A stretch of DNA of 64,000 nt from Buxus sempervirens (GCA_947561395.2 OX387186.1:48875220-48939219); one strand, 5' to 3'; shown: positions 48,441 through 61,600, counted from the stretch's first letter. The notes: generated by a model from the letters alone, not told the origin. Translations and numbers: made by a program.

Positions 48441-51400
48441 GACCTCGCTCCTAGCTCCCGGAGGTCAGCGCATACCCTTTTAAGGCCGAATTGCTCATAT
48501 TCTTTTTATTCCGAAAATACCCCTTGGACCCGGTGTATGTGATTTTCGTATATTTTGGGTATTTCATGATTTCTGCATATTCTGTAATCCTTGTTGACAG
48601 TGGGGTGACATTCTCAAACCAAACCAAATATGCCAATAGGGTTTCCGGGTCACCCGGGAACCCAACATGGGACCCAGACCACCCGGTCTGACTTGATTCC
48701 CAGTGGGCCTTCCAACGGGGCCCACCCCAGCCCGAACCATTGAATTGTACTAAAATAAGATAATCATAGGAACTGGGCGGGCCAGACCACTTGAGGCCCA
48801 CCCAAGCCCTATGTGGGGCATGCATGCTTAAATTAGGTTGTGGTTTGGCCGAGACCACGGGCCGGGCCTGTTGGGCCCACTAGGCCCACAACACCAAGAA
48901 AGGTTAGGGTTTCAAAAACCCTAACCCAGGAAGTCTTGGGCTTTCAAGCCCAAGCCCAGGTAAAGGGCCCCAAGCCCAATGCTTGGCCCATTTTGGCACA
49001 TATAAGAAAGATAAAATCAAAATCACTTGGCAACCAATTGTGGGGCCCGCTCAAGGGCCCACAAAGCAATCCCGGCCTGCTTTGGCATGAAATCCACTTA
49101 AATAAACAAACTTAAACTTCAAATAAAAATCAAACATTTGAACCAAAGCCCAAAGGGCCTCTCAGGTTTAGACAGAGGCCCACCAAGGGGACATATGGGC
49201 CACACTGGGCCCACCAAGGGATCCGTGGGCCTTCCAACGGGGCCCACCCAATCAGACTCACTTCATTCAATAATAAGAAGATAAAATCAAGTAAAGGGAC
49301 CCACACCACTTTGGCGGTCCCACCAGACTTAACCAAAATTGAATGCTGGATTAGGAATCGGGTGAGTGAGAGACCAAAGTTGACTCAAACCAGGGAAACC
49401 TATGGGACCCGTCATTCGACGGGGTGGACTGGGGTGTCTACGGACTTCCCCAGACCGCAACCGAGAACTTACTTAGAATCTCTAAGCCGCAGACCAGTCT
49501 AATAGAAAATCTAGGCACCCAGGTGTCCGCCTGCACCCCATCAGGCGGTGGCAACTCCAAACAAACCCCGAGCCACGCATCGTTTTGCGTGCACCTCGTC
49601 GTGCGACTGAAATCGGGTGCGCACAGATGGCAATAACTCGATAAATCCGACTAAACTCCCAGTAATTCATTAGACACAATGATATAGTAAATGAAAATCA
49701 ATGTATAGTTAAATCTGAATACGGTGTCAACAAATCCAAATAATCGCAAAAGAACCAATATCATTATAACCATGTCTCGAGAAAACCAAATCTTCTACAA
49801 CAATCCAATAATATGTCTCATGCTAAATAAAACAAAACCCAACATTTGGTCAATGGCATGTAGTTGTTTAAATTGGTTAATCAACACGCCAGAGCGACCT
49901 CCACACCTCCATGTACACAGTTCCGGCCTACTCAAGGTATCAGATACTCTGAAATGACGGCCTACTCAGGGTTTCGTCATCCAATGCCGGCCTACTCAGG
50001 GTTTCGGCATTGACAACCAGGCCTACTCAGGGTTTCTGGCTGCTCTACACCAGTCGTGACAACACTCCATGGCCATGCCATTACCCCAATAAAACGAATA
50101 CATCACATTACTAAGCTTAAACTCTGGATCCAGGACTAGCTAAACCAAAACAGAAAACCATCGCGTAGAAACTTCGTATTTGCAAAACAATTAAACCCAC
50201 ACTGATCACCACCCTGTGTATCCCAATACACTCATTTCAAGTCGTTCCAACCAGAACAGCAACTCATATAATTTTCAGAAGGTATCCAAACCCCACAACA
50301 AAAACTTATTTGCAATCAAATCATTTTGCTCACACAAGTAATTTTCAATACAATTTAATTCTTTGATATCACCAATCCAGCTTAAACAGATTTATGATCA
50401 GATAACAATTATAATGCATAAAGGAGACCAACTCATTATCCTATAGTGCCATGAACAACCAATAACCTACCCAGATTCCTTCAATTCCTACTTAGGACAC
50501 TTATAGAATTTCTCAGAATTTTAATTTAAGGCCCTCCCAATTGTTTTGAAGAAATATAATCTTTTTAATATCCTAATCTAGCCCTTGGGTATAAGTTTGT
50601 AGTCTCAAAGTATCAAAAATTGGTTAGGATTTGCAAAACCAACTCTTGGCAGTTTCCATTAGGTATGCGCTGACCTCTGGCGCTTGGCACGAGGTCGATG
50701 CGGACTCAGCGTATACCGAATCAACATTTCAGGTGGACTAAATCGATTAGGCGCAAGACAAGCTTGAACTAAGCGAGAGAAGGAAATACCTCGCACGTGG
50801 TAGGCGCGAGCTAGGCGCGAACTCAGCGAGAACAATAGACTTAGCTTGCGCCGACCCTTTCACTAGGCGCTAGGTAGGTGCCAAGTCGGCGGATCCTACC
50901 TCCGATACACGACTCTCTGTTAATCTCAGAACTCCATGACTGGCCGAACTTTTGACCTCTGTAACCACTCGTATAGGCTTCTACCATTACCAAAATACCT
51001 TTAAACCTATTTCGGATTTAATCTAACAAACTTTTAAATCACAACTTCTAAACCCCTCAAACCAACTCACGCTCGAACAGAAGCTATTCAGAAACATGCT
51101 TTCAGCAAATCACAGAGATCAAAACCAACGACAAAACAAAACGATGCTACTCACCTGTATTGAGGATTTTCTTCTAGCTTCCAACCCTTTTAATAGACTC
51201 CTCCAGAGATCAAAGCTTGTCGGCTGACGCCCTCAGTTTCCAAGCAGTGGCCACCCTAAACAGATGGCCTCCGCTTTCTTTCCCCCCCCCCCCCCCCCCC
51301 CAAAGTTTTAACCTAATCTATTTATAGGCCTTGAAACACCCTCTTCCCTTAACCTAATTTATCTCTGGCCTTCACTTAGCCTTCGAAATTCCATATCTAC

Positions 51401-52048
51401 CCATCCCTAAAGTTGAGGTTAACATAACTATTTATTTGTTTACTTTCTCATCACCACTAATTATTTATTTATTTTTTTTCGAACTCGCTTACTTAATAAA
51501 ATCCTATTTATTTCTTTGCCACCTAATTGCCGAAAGCTCCACACCAATTAATTTAATTAAATCTGTTAATTAATCCTTTAATTAAATTCCTACTAAAAAT
51601 TGGGGTTTTACAGCGGAAATAACAGATAAATTTCTTTCTCTTTCAAGAAGCGCGGGATACAAAAGTAAACATCCAATACCAATTTCTCACTAAGTCTGGA
51701 AACGGTTAACTAGAATAAAATGTACATCACCCATGTCATCTAAATAAAAGTAAACTGAAACCATTCTTCCAATACCAAGTCAACTTTACTAATGTAAATC
51801 CCTAAATCTATACAGGAATAAAGTAATCTTCATCATAGTACTCAATATAATCCCTCGAAGTGTCTATCCCTGCATCGTCCTCACCCGAAATATCTAAAAA
51901 CAAAATCGATAAAATGATAATGTAAGAAACAACATCTCAGTAAGTAGTCATGCAAATAGTTGACAACAATAAAATATATGCAGCCTTTAATCAGACTAAA
52001 CACGATAAACTCAAACACTGTGAATTATAAACACATCCATAATGAAGT

Positions 52049-52275
52049 ATCCCGCCGAGTACACGAACTGAGGATAAAAAGCAACAACTCCCAAATAACC
52101 ATCTTCCCACCGAGTATATGGATTGAGGAAGTAAATACCAATAACAAGCTTCCTACCAAGTACACGGATTGAGAAAGTATCCCGCCGAGTACACGGACTG
52201 AGGATAACCAAAAGTAACCAGCTTCCCACCGAGTACACGGATTGAGGAAGTATCCCGCCGAGTACATGGACTGAG
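52049..52275. repeat. Minisatellite of CCGAGTACACGGA units in LTR C1
   Basis: Seven or more units of CCGCCGAGTACACGGACTGA and CCACCGAGTACACGGATTGA alternate. They are the reverse complement of the 73-bp units at 39062-39330 in LTR A, which supports common family membership in opposite orientation. Confidence 0.88.
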
Positions 52276-52779
52276 GGTATAAATACCAATAATCATATTC
52301 GCCCTGCGGAGATAATAAACCAGGCAACTGCCTTGTCACAACTGTGACCCAAAAACCCACACAAGTGGAATCAAATACATATCTCAAAATCACGGTTTCA
52401 ATGGGCAAAACAATCCGGGTGTATGTAAAATCATTCGGAACTCAAAACATATCCAGATAAACCAATTACAGGTGTGAGAACTCTTAAAACCAACTTTGAT
52501 TAAGAATAGAATTGTTTGGAACAAAGGTATTAGGTTGAAAAGCCTTTTTAGTAAAATCTACGCAAATTTCTTATAAAAATGAAATTTAAACATCCGCCAG
52601 TGCAAACAATCCCCAAATACCCTAAACTTAATGGTACACAGGTTAAAATTGAATAAAAACACTTCCGTAGTGAAAAACTAGGTTGAAAAGCAATTTTTCA
52701 CAAATCTGACAAACAGGGCGCTCGAGCAGCAATAAGGCGCTCGAACGGCATTACACAATAGGTCGTTTCAGGGTTGGTC

Positions 52780-55076
52780 TGTAACGCCCTGGATCTGAAT
52801 TACGTGGTAAACCCATAAACTCGTCTCCAGAGGTTATCATATAAGCAGGATCGCACTATCAGAGTGAAGGAAATAACATGAATATAATAAAAAAAAAACT
52901 ATGAAACAGAGTGCGCTAAAATAACCCCAAAGTAATAACTCACATGATCAAGTAAACTACCCGCAAGTATCAGGCTCTCCAGGCGTATCTGAAAAACAAA
53001 CAAAAGCAAAGGAATGAGATACGAATATCTTAGCGTGCAGCACATGCATGCACAAATAATATTTACTAGTTGTAAAAATATGGATCGAATAATTTCACAA
53101 GTAACGAAGGGAATAACTCGATAAATCCGACTAAACTCCGAGTAATTCATTTGACACAAAGATATAGTTAATGAAAATCAATACGTATTTAAATCTGAAT
53201 ACGTTTGTCAACAAATCCGAAGGATCGCAAAAGAAACAATATCATTATAACCACGTCTCGAGAAAACAAAATTTCTACAACAATCCAATAATATGTCTCA
53301 TGCTAGATAAAACAAACCCAACATTGGTCAATGTCATGTAATTATTTTGATTGGTTAATCAACACGCCAGAGCGACCTCCACACCTCCATGTACACAGTT
53401 CCGGCCTACTCAGGGTTTCGTCATCTAATGCCGGCCTACTCAAGGTTTCGACATTGACAACCAGGCATACTCAGGGTTTCTGGCTGCTCTAAACCGGTCG
53501 TGGTAACACTCCATGGCCATGCCATTACTCCAATAAAACAAAAACATCACATTACTAAGCTTAGACTCTGGATCCAGGACAAGCTAAACCAAAACAACAA
53601 AGCAACGTATAAACTCAACTCTGACATCATATTAAATCAACAATACTCATCATCATGCACAACACAACACAGCTCAACACATGTCCCTCTGGACCAGAAC
53701 AGTACCTCATGTACTTTCAGTATTTACTCAAATCTCATAACACAAGACTATTGGTAATAAAACCCATGTACTCACACCAAGAGTAACTTTACAAATGCAG
53801 TTCGGAACTTTAAATCAAGTAAAAGCCAGATTAAACAATTCTCATTCAAGAAACAGGTGTATAACAAAAAGGAAATAATTCATGAACTCCTAGTGTTTTG
53901 GAACAATAACATCACCTACCAATAACCCTTAAAATTCACTTCGGAAACTCCTAAAGATTTCCACTAATTCCACTTAATAATCTCAGAGTTTTTGAAACAG
54001 GTAATAATATTTCTAATGTCCTAAACAAGTCCATAGTTAAGTGCTTGAACCCTCAAAGTATAAAAAATCTAGCTTGATGGGTCAAATCCACCTTTCGGCA
54101 AAGTATTAGGGTATGCGCTGACCTCTGGCGCTTGGCGCGAGGTCGGCGATAGCTCATTAGTAAAATAAACATGTCGTGCTAACTCAAATAAATCTAGGCG
54201 CGAGATTGGCGAGAAGTCAGCGATACCGGAATTATACTTCGTGCGTACTCAAAACAGTGGGCGTGAGACGAGCGCAAACTCGACGGTAAGGAAATTTGGT
54301 CTCGCGCCGACTAGAATTTGTTGGCGCTGGGTAGGCGCCAACCCGGCGGATACCCCCTACGGTTTTCAACTCTCTGTTAATTCAAAATCTCCATGACTGA
54401 CTGAATTTTTAATGTCTGTAACAATTTTCCTAGCCCCCTACTATCCCCAGAAGACGTTTAAACAAGATTCGAAATTATTCTAAGCACATTATAATTTATC
54501 TCTAGAAATCCTCCCAAAAACCTCACGTTCGACACGGTATTTCCAGAACCATATGCAACACTACCAAACTCACGGATCAAATCCAAAACCCAGTTTTAAA
54601 ACGATGCTACTCACTTGTTATCGAAGACTTTTCTTCTAGCTTCCAACCCGTTTTGATTGACTCCTCCGGAGACGGAGATTAAGCTTATCGGCCGACGCCC
54701 TCAGGTACCACGCAGCGACCAATCGAAATACCCATGAGTTCGGCCTCTGACTTCTTTTTCCCCCACCTCCGTAATTTTTAGCCTAGCGATCTATTTATAG
54801 ACTTCGCAAACCCTTAACCTAATTTTATTTCTGGCCTTAACTTAACCTTCGGAATTCCATATCTACCCCTCCTAAAGTTTGAGGTTAACATAAAATATTT
54901 ATTTGTTTACTTTCTCATCACCACTAATTATTTTTTTAAATTTCGTACTCGCTTACTTAATAAAATTCTACTTATTTCTTTGCCACCTAATTGCTGAAAA
55001 CTCCACACCAATTAATTTAATTTAATCTTTTAATTAATCCTTTAATTAAATTCCTACTAAAAACTGGGGTTTTACA
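52780..55076 (-). mobile_element. Solo LTR 'C3' nested in C1
   Basis: The plus strand reads TGTAACGCCCTGG at the left and CTGGGGTTTTACA at the right (2297 bp), flanked by perfect TGGTC copies (52775-52779 and 55077-55081). A minus-strand TATA box CTATAAATAG lies at 54791-54800. It aligns with C2 end to end and preserves the site where B2 entered C2. The GGCCTACTCAGGGTTTC array is at about 53402-53485. Confidence 0.93.
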
Positions 55077-55987
55077 TGGTCGCTCAATAGATAGCTCGAG
55101 CGACTGTTCAGGCGACAATTCAATCTGGGAAAATTGCTCTCGGGTTTTGAAATATACATAGGGCGCTCGAGCGACTGCTCAGGCGGCCTGATACGTTAAA
55201 AATCTGCAAGTTTACGAAATTCAATAAAAATTCCACAACTCAATATCCAATGCATCAAAACTATTCTAAGTCATTCTAAAACACTTTATAAACATATTAG
55301 AACAATTTCCAACAAGTAAAACATCATAAATAACGAATACAACTCATCAAATCACCGAAAAACCATGAACGTCGACTAAACACGAATTTATTTTTGTGCA
55401 AGATTTAAAGGGACTACTTACCTCTCCTAGGATTAAATCATTCTCTAACAGCATAGGAATCACCCCCAAATAGATCCACACGAACTCATATACTCCTTAA
55501 ATCAAACGGTTACAGGTTTATAACTTGAATCAATCTTAAAGCTAACCAAAACTGGAAATCTACCATTGCTTACCTTAAATCCAAACGAACTCTCTCTTTC
55601 TCCTCCTTCTTCTGATTTGCTCCAATAGGCTAGGAGATTAAGGTTGAAACACGCGTAGAGAGGAATGATGGGGTGTGCGGCTACTACTCCTCTTTTCCTT
55701 CTTTTTGTTTTTGAACGTGGGGTAGCAACAAGCAATAGCCGCATGTTTGTTTTCTCTTCTTATTAATTTATTATTATTGACACTTTTGCCCATGCTAACC
55801 TATTTCCCTAATAATCCTTCTTTTTACTATCTTACCCTTCAATCAAACCATCTCATTAAGCCTCAATAACACCTAGCCGACTACTTTCCCTCTTTAGGGT
55901 AGAATTTGGCCATCATTGAAATATTTCTCTCATCTTTTATTTTATTTAATTATGCAATTTCCTAAAATTCTGGGGTTTTACAGAGCA

Positions 55988-56240
55988 TGTTTGTAATAAA
56001 TAGGTGAAATCTCGTTGATTTGGGCTAGATTTTGCCCAAATAAAGCCCTTTAAAGGGTGTCTCAACATCTAAATGTAGAAAAAGGGAAACGTGCCATTGA
56101 AATGTGGCAAAATTTTGCTATGTTTTGGCAGCACCCTAGTGCAATCTCTCTCGTTGACCCAAAGTCAAGCGAGATCCCCCTCCTTCCAAATCACGAATTG
56201 CCTCCTGTAGCAGTAACCTAATGAATACCCAATTGAGGAT
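55988..56240. other. Non-coding DNA right of the LTR nest
   Basis: No gene or clear repeat end. This is the right flank of the C1 insertion site. Confidence 0.4.
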
Positions 56241-56244
56241 CCCC

Positions 56245-56465
56245 CCTTTTTTTTTCTTGTAATGTGAGAACCTATCCTAGACAGGGCCTCAATTGGACCC
56301 ACCCTAGGGGAGTAATCTCCTAGATACATGAACCCACCCACAAGGCCCATGTATCATTTAAATTATAGAGTAGCAGAAGGAGGTTTTGAATCCAGGTACG
56401 TTTGGGTTTATAGTTCATCCTAGGGTTCTCCCTTTACCGACTAGGCAACCCTAGCAAGTTAAAGT
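56245..56465 (-). mobile_element. tRNA-derived SINE
   Basis: On the minus strand an A-box-like TTGCCTAGTCGGTAA (about 56432-56447) is followed about 45 bp later by a B-box-like GGATTCAAAACC (about 56382-56394). A GC-balanced body and an A-rich tail (T-run at about 56247-56260 on the plus strand) complete it. This is the normal SINE layout at normal size. No clear target duplication was found. Confidence 0.6.
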
Positions 56466-56469
56466 GCTT

Positions 56470-59400
56470 TGTTAAAAAGAGTAGAACCCTTGATATTAGG
56501 ACCACCCTCTCTTCTTGTTTTGCAAAAGATAGACCAATCGATTGCTTGTAAAATGCTCCGAGAAATTTCATCACAAGATATATAATAAAGGGGTTGGTTG
56601 TCTAACATAGAATCAACTAAAGTTGAGTTACACACACTAGGGTCAAGGTCTTAGATTTCCAACCTACAAGTCTATTCATATTATTAGGACAACCTCTCTT
56701 CTTGACTTGTGTTACTAATCAATTGTCCAATCTTGGTACAAAACTTTACTAGAAACATCTTTTTAAAAGTTTGGTTTTATAGCTAAAAGTTTAAAATGTT
56801 ATTTGCCTACATCCTATATATAAGAGATTTATTCCTCAATAATTAATTTTCTAGGTGCTAGAGACTATTAATGTGTCAATTACAAAAACCTTTTTCATTC
56901 AACTTTAGACTTATTATAGGTAGCTCCTTTTAAATATTCAAAATAATGGTCATCTCCCCTTAGATTTTGTTGTTTACAACATGTACCACCTTTCCATCAA
57001 GTATTAGCTCAAGGTTTTACCAATTCTATTAAATTTTCATTGGCGAAATTGTTTTACCTTTGAAAAGTTAATTGTATAAATAAATATCATTTTTTTTATC
57101 TTAAAAACATTTTAAAGATATTTAACTTTACAAAGAAAACAAGTGTAAATGGTGAATGTTAATTAATGTCAGAATAGGAAATCTAAAAAGGCTTTTAGTA
57201 AGAACAAAATGTTATTTTCCTATAATACTAACTTTGTAATAGTAAAATGACTCACAATTGATTAAACTCAATAAAATCACTTAACCCTCGTTGTCAAATT
57301 AGAAAAGGGAGGAAAATATTACAACCAAAGTCAATGCTATTTCAAAAGCACGAACAAAGGGAATTGTAATTTCATCAAACCTCGGGACATGTTTATTTAA
57401 TTTGATATAATGTGCTTTGCTACATGGCCAATGCATTTGTTCCTCCCAAATTTGGCTTTGCTCAACATGTGGTGATAGGGATGACATGTTTATGTGCGGG
57501 CATGCCAATATCCTTGGATACGGTATTTGGGTTGGGCCCTAACCCTGGGCACTTGTTCCGAACCTAAACCAAAGTCGGTCTAGCCGCACGGGAAGTTACC
57601 TGTAATTAATAACTAGTCGGACGAAAGATGAAGACTAGGGGTTTGGTCTTTGTTTGAGTTCTTATTTGTGTTAGAAATAATGTATGGCAACAATAAAGCA
57701 CTGAAATATATTTCAATATCAGTCGCCAGATCAACAACCGTTTATTACAAATCACAAACCTACAAACAAAGTGAAAAGAAACAAAGACAAAGAAAACTAA
57801 CTGAACTAACAGTACCAGCCCCCCTTAATCTATAACCGGTTGTGGTTGAATGGATGTTGTCTCGGTTTCCTTCGTAACCATGCCTTTTATAGCTGAACCC
57901 TAACGATTGTGCAACGACCCACTTCACCCACGATCTTCATAATCGTTATCAACTTCCCACTTTGTCATTAACTGGGTGAGGTTTGCAACGACTAACTTCC
58001 TATTTTGTTGTTACCAGTTGAAGTGGTTGAGTTGCTTGTGCGCCAAGTTCGGCTACGAGCCGTGTGTCAGTTAGAGCAGTTAACAACTCATCTGCTAAGA
58101 GTTATGACGTCAGCATATGGACATACAGAGTCTATTCATTCTCTTCTGTCCATGTGAGTGCTTACGTGTCTTTATTTGTAAACTTAGCCAACGTGTTTGC
58201 CACATGGCCTACTTCCATTTGTCGAGCTACGGTGGGTGTAAGCAGCATTTTAAGAAATTGCAAGAAATACATCCTTTCTTGCATCCAGAATTCTTTCTAA
58301 GAGATCATTTCCTCTAGTGCCACTCAATGGTACCAACGTGGAACGGATGGACAGATGACCCATTACAATAGCGGGCCCCACAACCCAAAACACATCCCAA
58401 CTGCTAGTTTCACTGAACCACCTGATTTTGGCACCAGAAGAAATGCGTTCACTTTTTAATGATGGAAAGGTAGATGGGATCTACAATATTTAAGAAATTG
58501 CAAAAAATGATATGTATAAAACATTTTTTGCTCAAGAGGTCCGGGAACACTAAAAAAGTGTCACATGAAACACTAGAATTATTGCTTGAGTAGAGATTTT
58601 AAAAGCATGTCGGAAAATATAAGAAATATAACTTTTCTTACATCTCACGATGGGAGCCCTCCCATTCCAGAGAAAATGATGAAAAAACCAAGCTGTTTTT
58701 ATTTCTTAAAATGTTTTTAAATGTGTTGTAAGAAAATTGGCATATACTAAACGATTTCTAGTCATACTGGACTGTTTCTGATAATTTTTTGCTTTTTAAC
58801 TTTTTCTCCAAACCACTTATTGCATTCTTTCAACATCTAAAAGCAACCTTAGGTTAAAAGTGAAAATACTAAATAAACAATTTAGATAATAGCCTTTATA
58901 TGAGTTTAAAACGTCATATTTTAGGATTTAAAATGTTATTTTAAGTTCTTAGACCCAAGAATCCTCGATGTTTCATCTTAGGATTCGTAAGGACTACCAT
59001 ATTACTAAAGCAAAACTTAAGAAAATAATTATATAAAATAAATACGAATAAATTAATTATAAAAACTATCAAAGCTCAATTGGCTAGGTTCAAAGACCAG
59101 GATATATATATATATATAGTTTATGTGCGCGTTGCACGTTAATATTGATTTCTTGCATTTTTTTAGCAACCTATTTGTAATTGTTAAATTGAAAGACAAA
59201 GTTATTGTAATATTTAAAATCTATTTTATTTTGAATCATTTTTTAAAATTTATAAGAATTTCGATTATCAAAAAATCTTAAAATATAATAAATTTATATG
59301 AAGTCTTATTGAGTTTATATTTCTTTTTTTAGAATTAGAATTTTGGGGTTCTTATTTTTTTGATCAATAATTTAAATTACGTCTTTATAATTTGATATTT

Positions 59401-59700
59401 TTCATTATTATTCAATAATTCGAATAATGTCATAATAATTCGATAAGGCAATATAAATTCTTCTCTCTGTTTTTTTTTTTTTTTTTTTGATTAGAAGGTA
59501 CATGGCAAAAACAAGTTATTTTCATTTTTTTTATTTAATTAAAGTTTGCTAGATAAGCATTTGAAAATAAGTCAATAAGCCCATGTGAATTTCCAACTAT
59601 TAAAAACTATTTTTTTTGTGAATTTCCAATTATTTAAAATTCTTTTGTTTCTTTTTTGTTTGATTATGGTAAGATTTTCTTAGTAAAGTTAAAAAGACTC
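56470..59700. other. AT-rich DNA with no recognised gene
   Basis: Several short frames (for example 57299-57508 minus and 58064-58300 plus) have no domain and no splice support. The part 57660-58330 is less AT-rich and might be a decayed LTR, but I could not establish ends. A TATATATA run sits at 59102-59120. Confidence 0.45.
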
Positions 59701-59739
59701 TTTAGGGATATAAGTGGATATCTTAGGTATGCAAAAAAG

Positions 59740-59742
<3 letters not shown>

Positions 59743-59779
<37 letters not shown>

Positions 59780-59803
59780 TTGTTTTACCTGTGCTAAGCA
59801 CAG

Positions 59804-59870
<67 letters not shown>
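59743..59870. repeat. Two long (TA)n tracts around a perfect small palindrome
   Basis: (TA)n at about 59744-59777 and 59806-59870 flank CCTGTGCTAAGCACAGG, a 7-bp inverted repeat with a 3-base loop. As TA tracts are self-complementary, the whole 128 bp can fold on itself. Confidence 0.9.
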
Positions 59871-59872
<2 letters not shown>

Positions 59873-59999
59873 AAATGTGTTATTTTTAAATAATTTAAAA
59901 CAACCACTACAATGAGTAAATTTAATAATAATGGGACACTTTGGGCATTTGGTCATCTTGGGCAATATTAAATAATTGTAAATTTAAATATCTAAAAGA

Positions 60000-60405
60000 G
60001 CTATGAGAGATTAGAGAATATTTATATACGTGAAATAGAGAAAATATGTGATTCTAAGACTCTGAAAAGATAAGGATTAATCTTATAATTTAAATTTAGT
60101 TAAATAAAATTTATCTTGTTTGTGTGGGACCCAAAAGTGCGATGAGAGAAGAGATAATATTTGCATACATGAAATAGAGAAAATATGGGATTCTAGGACT
60201 CTGAAAAGATAAGGATTAATCTTATAATTTAAATTTAGTTAAAGATAATATTGGAGAAAGGGTCATTTCCACGTTGAGCTCCCTTCTTATTAAAATATTT
60301 TGTTCCTATATCTTTATTTCTTTGGGATGTCCCTTCCATTTTTTTTGATAAAATATTTTTAAATAAAATTTATCCTATTTGTGTGGGACCCAAAAGTAAA
60401 TTGAG
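60000..60405. repeat. Direct duplication of about 145 bp, plus a third partial copy
   Basis: AATAGAGAAAATATG, GACTCTGAAAAGATAAGG and ATTTAAATTTAGTTAAA recur in order at 60030-60105 and 60172-60245. TTAAATAAAATTTATC and GTGTGGGACCCAAAAGT recur at 60102-60140 and 60358-60398. Together they suggest a tandem duplication later disrupted by an insert. Confidence 0.75.
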
Positions 60406-61598
60406 ATTGTTTATAATTATTGATTTTGCTTATTCATACCATATATAAAACGAACAACCACTTTGGAAAGTATGCTAACCATACTTTCTTTTTCCAAAAA
60501 TAACATTCTAATGTATTTTGTCTTATATATTTACATAGATAACTTTGTCAATTTCATTTTCACTTTCCAAATGATACCCTTCAACAATTTCTTAAACCTT
60601 ACATATCCTAACATTTTTATCTATATACGTCATACGTGCACCGCGCTAGTTTCAAATTACAAAAACTAAAGTTTGCAGATATTTTCTTATCTACATTTTA
60701 TTATTAATAAATAAAATGATAATTTGGGTCAGGAACAAATGAAGTATTTACCACTTATGCATCTACAAAATCGCGTGCAAAGCACGTGCAAATCCTTCTT
60801 AAAACTGATAAAGTGGGCCCTCTTAGGTCTGCATGTGTATGAAATGTCATGCTCGTGTCTATATTGAATTTTCTTTAGGCCCCGATTGGTTCAATGAATT
60901 GGAATTGGAATTAAGAATTATAATTCCAATTCTAATTCATCAAGAATTGGAATTGGGTAGAATTGAAATTATTGTGATTGGATGGCAAAAGAATTGAAAT
61001 TTGAAATTACAATTCCATGAAGAATTGATTTAAAATCCAATTCCACTGATTGGATGAACTTATGAAGAATTGATTTGTATCATTCCTATGTTAATAAGAA
61101 CACAAATTACTGATTATCATGACATATGAATTCCAATAATCCATTCTCTACAACCAAAACCAAAACAACACTATTGGGTTTTAATAATATTTTTGTCTTA
61201 ATTAGGTCCTCCATGTAAGACCAGAGGATTATGATCAACTCGATTGATCAAAGCAAGTGGAAACTTGTGATCACATTTAAAATATAAAACATCACAACAA
61301 GGATAATAATGCATGTTAGTATGATCTCAACACAAATGGGATATTCCTCTTTGAAACTCTGGTTCCATTGTATAATTAATTATATATTATTCATCACCAT
61401 CATACAATATTGAAGAAAGGGTGAAAAGGGGTTGAATAGAATTGAAATCCGTGTTGTGTTATGTGGGGTGGCTGAGTTGCTGCTATGATTTTCTCTAACT
61501 TGGTTGGTTATCTACTGTGCAAACAGTTGACTTCTTGTACATATGACGATAATAAGCTTTGGCCTTTTTTTTTCTTTTCAACCAATCAACACACACAC

Positions 61599-61600
<2 letters not shown>

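Larger units (their letters stand above)
46296..49625 (+). mobile_element. Solo LTR 'B2' nested in C2
   Basis: Begins TGTAAGCACCC and ends GGGTGCGCACA (3330 bp) between perfect GATGG copies (46291-46295 and 49626-49630). The empty site is visible in C3 at about 53105-53115 (GTAACGAAGGGAATAACTCG, versus GTAACGATGG plus CAATAACTCG here). A TATA box CTATAAAAG lies at 47475-47483. It contains a 147-bp tandem array and a GC-rich 53-bp array. No gag or pol. Confidence 0.93.
45970..51612 (-). mobile_element. Solo LTR 'C2' nested in C1, itself hosting B2
   Basis: The plus strand reads TGTAACACCTCGG at the left and TTGGGGTTTTACA at the right, flanked by GCGGA at 45965-45969 and 51613-51617. Without B2 it is about 2.3 kb, like C3, and the two align along their length. 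A TATA box, CTATAAATAG on the minus strand, lies at 51318-51327, about 285 bp from the promoter-side end. A short tandem array of GGCCTACTCAGGGTTTC units lies at about 49928-50040. A run of 20 C lies at 51282-51301. Confidence 0.92.
45850..55982 (-). mobile_element. Outer solo LTR 'C1' carrying nested LTRs
   Basis: The plus strand reads TGTAACGCCCCGG at the left and CTGGGGTTTTACA at the right, between perfect GAGCA duplications (45845-45849 and 55983-55987). Subtracting the nested insertions C2 (with B2) and C3 leaves about 2.18 kb. It is in the same group as LTR A but in reverse orientation. Both carry the GTGTACTCGG minisatellite and a CGCTCGAGCG-rich stretch. The strand is set by resemblance to LTR A and to C2/C3, which have minus-strand TATA boxes. 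Confidence 0.9.

Noticed and set aside
48286..48542. Overlapping frames with repeated ALSSRPLIFG/AELAPT units that look like a repeat protein.
   Set aside because: They follow from the 53-bp DNA minisatellite inside a solo LTR and have no start context or homologue I know.
45850..55982. The idea that C1 and C3 ends are the two LTRs of one element with C2 inside.
   Set aside because: Each has its own distinct, matching 5-bp target duplication, which requires separate insertions.
57669..58326. A possible Copia-type LTR: TGTTAG at the left, CTCA at the right, and a TGGTACCA word just after that could be a primer-binding site.
   Set aside because: No target duplication, no partner LTR, no polyprotein nearby, and the primer-site match is only eight bases with a mismatch to the usual TGGTATCA.
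59656..59965. Frames of repeated Tyr-Ile on both strands.
   Set aside because: Translation of (TA)n.
59100..60650. Helitron-like terminal words (TGTGCGCGTTGCACGT at the left, CACCGCGCTAG at the right).
   Set aside because: No proper 3' hairpin next to the CTAG and no clear 5' TC end; the words are common in plant AT-rich repeats.
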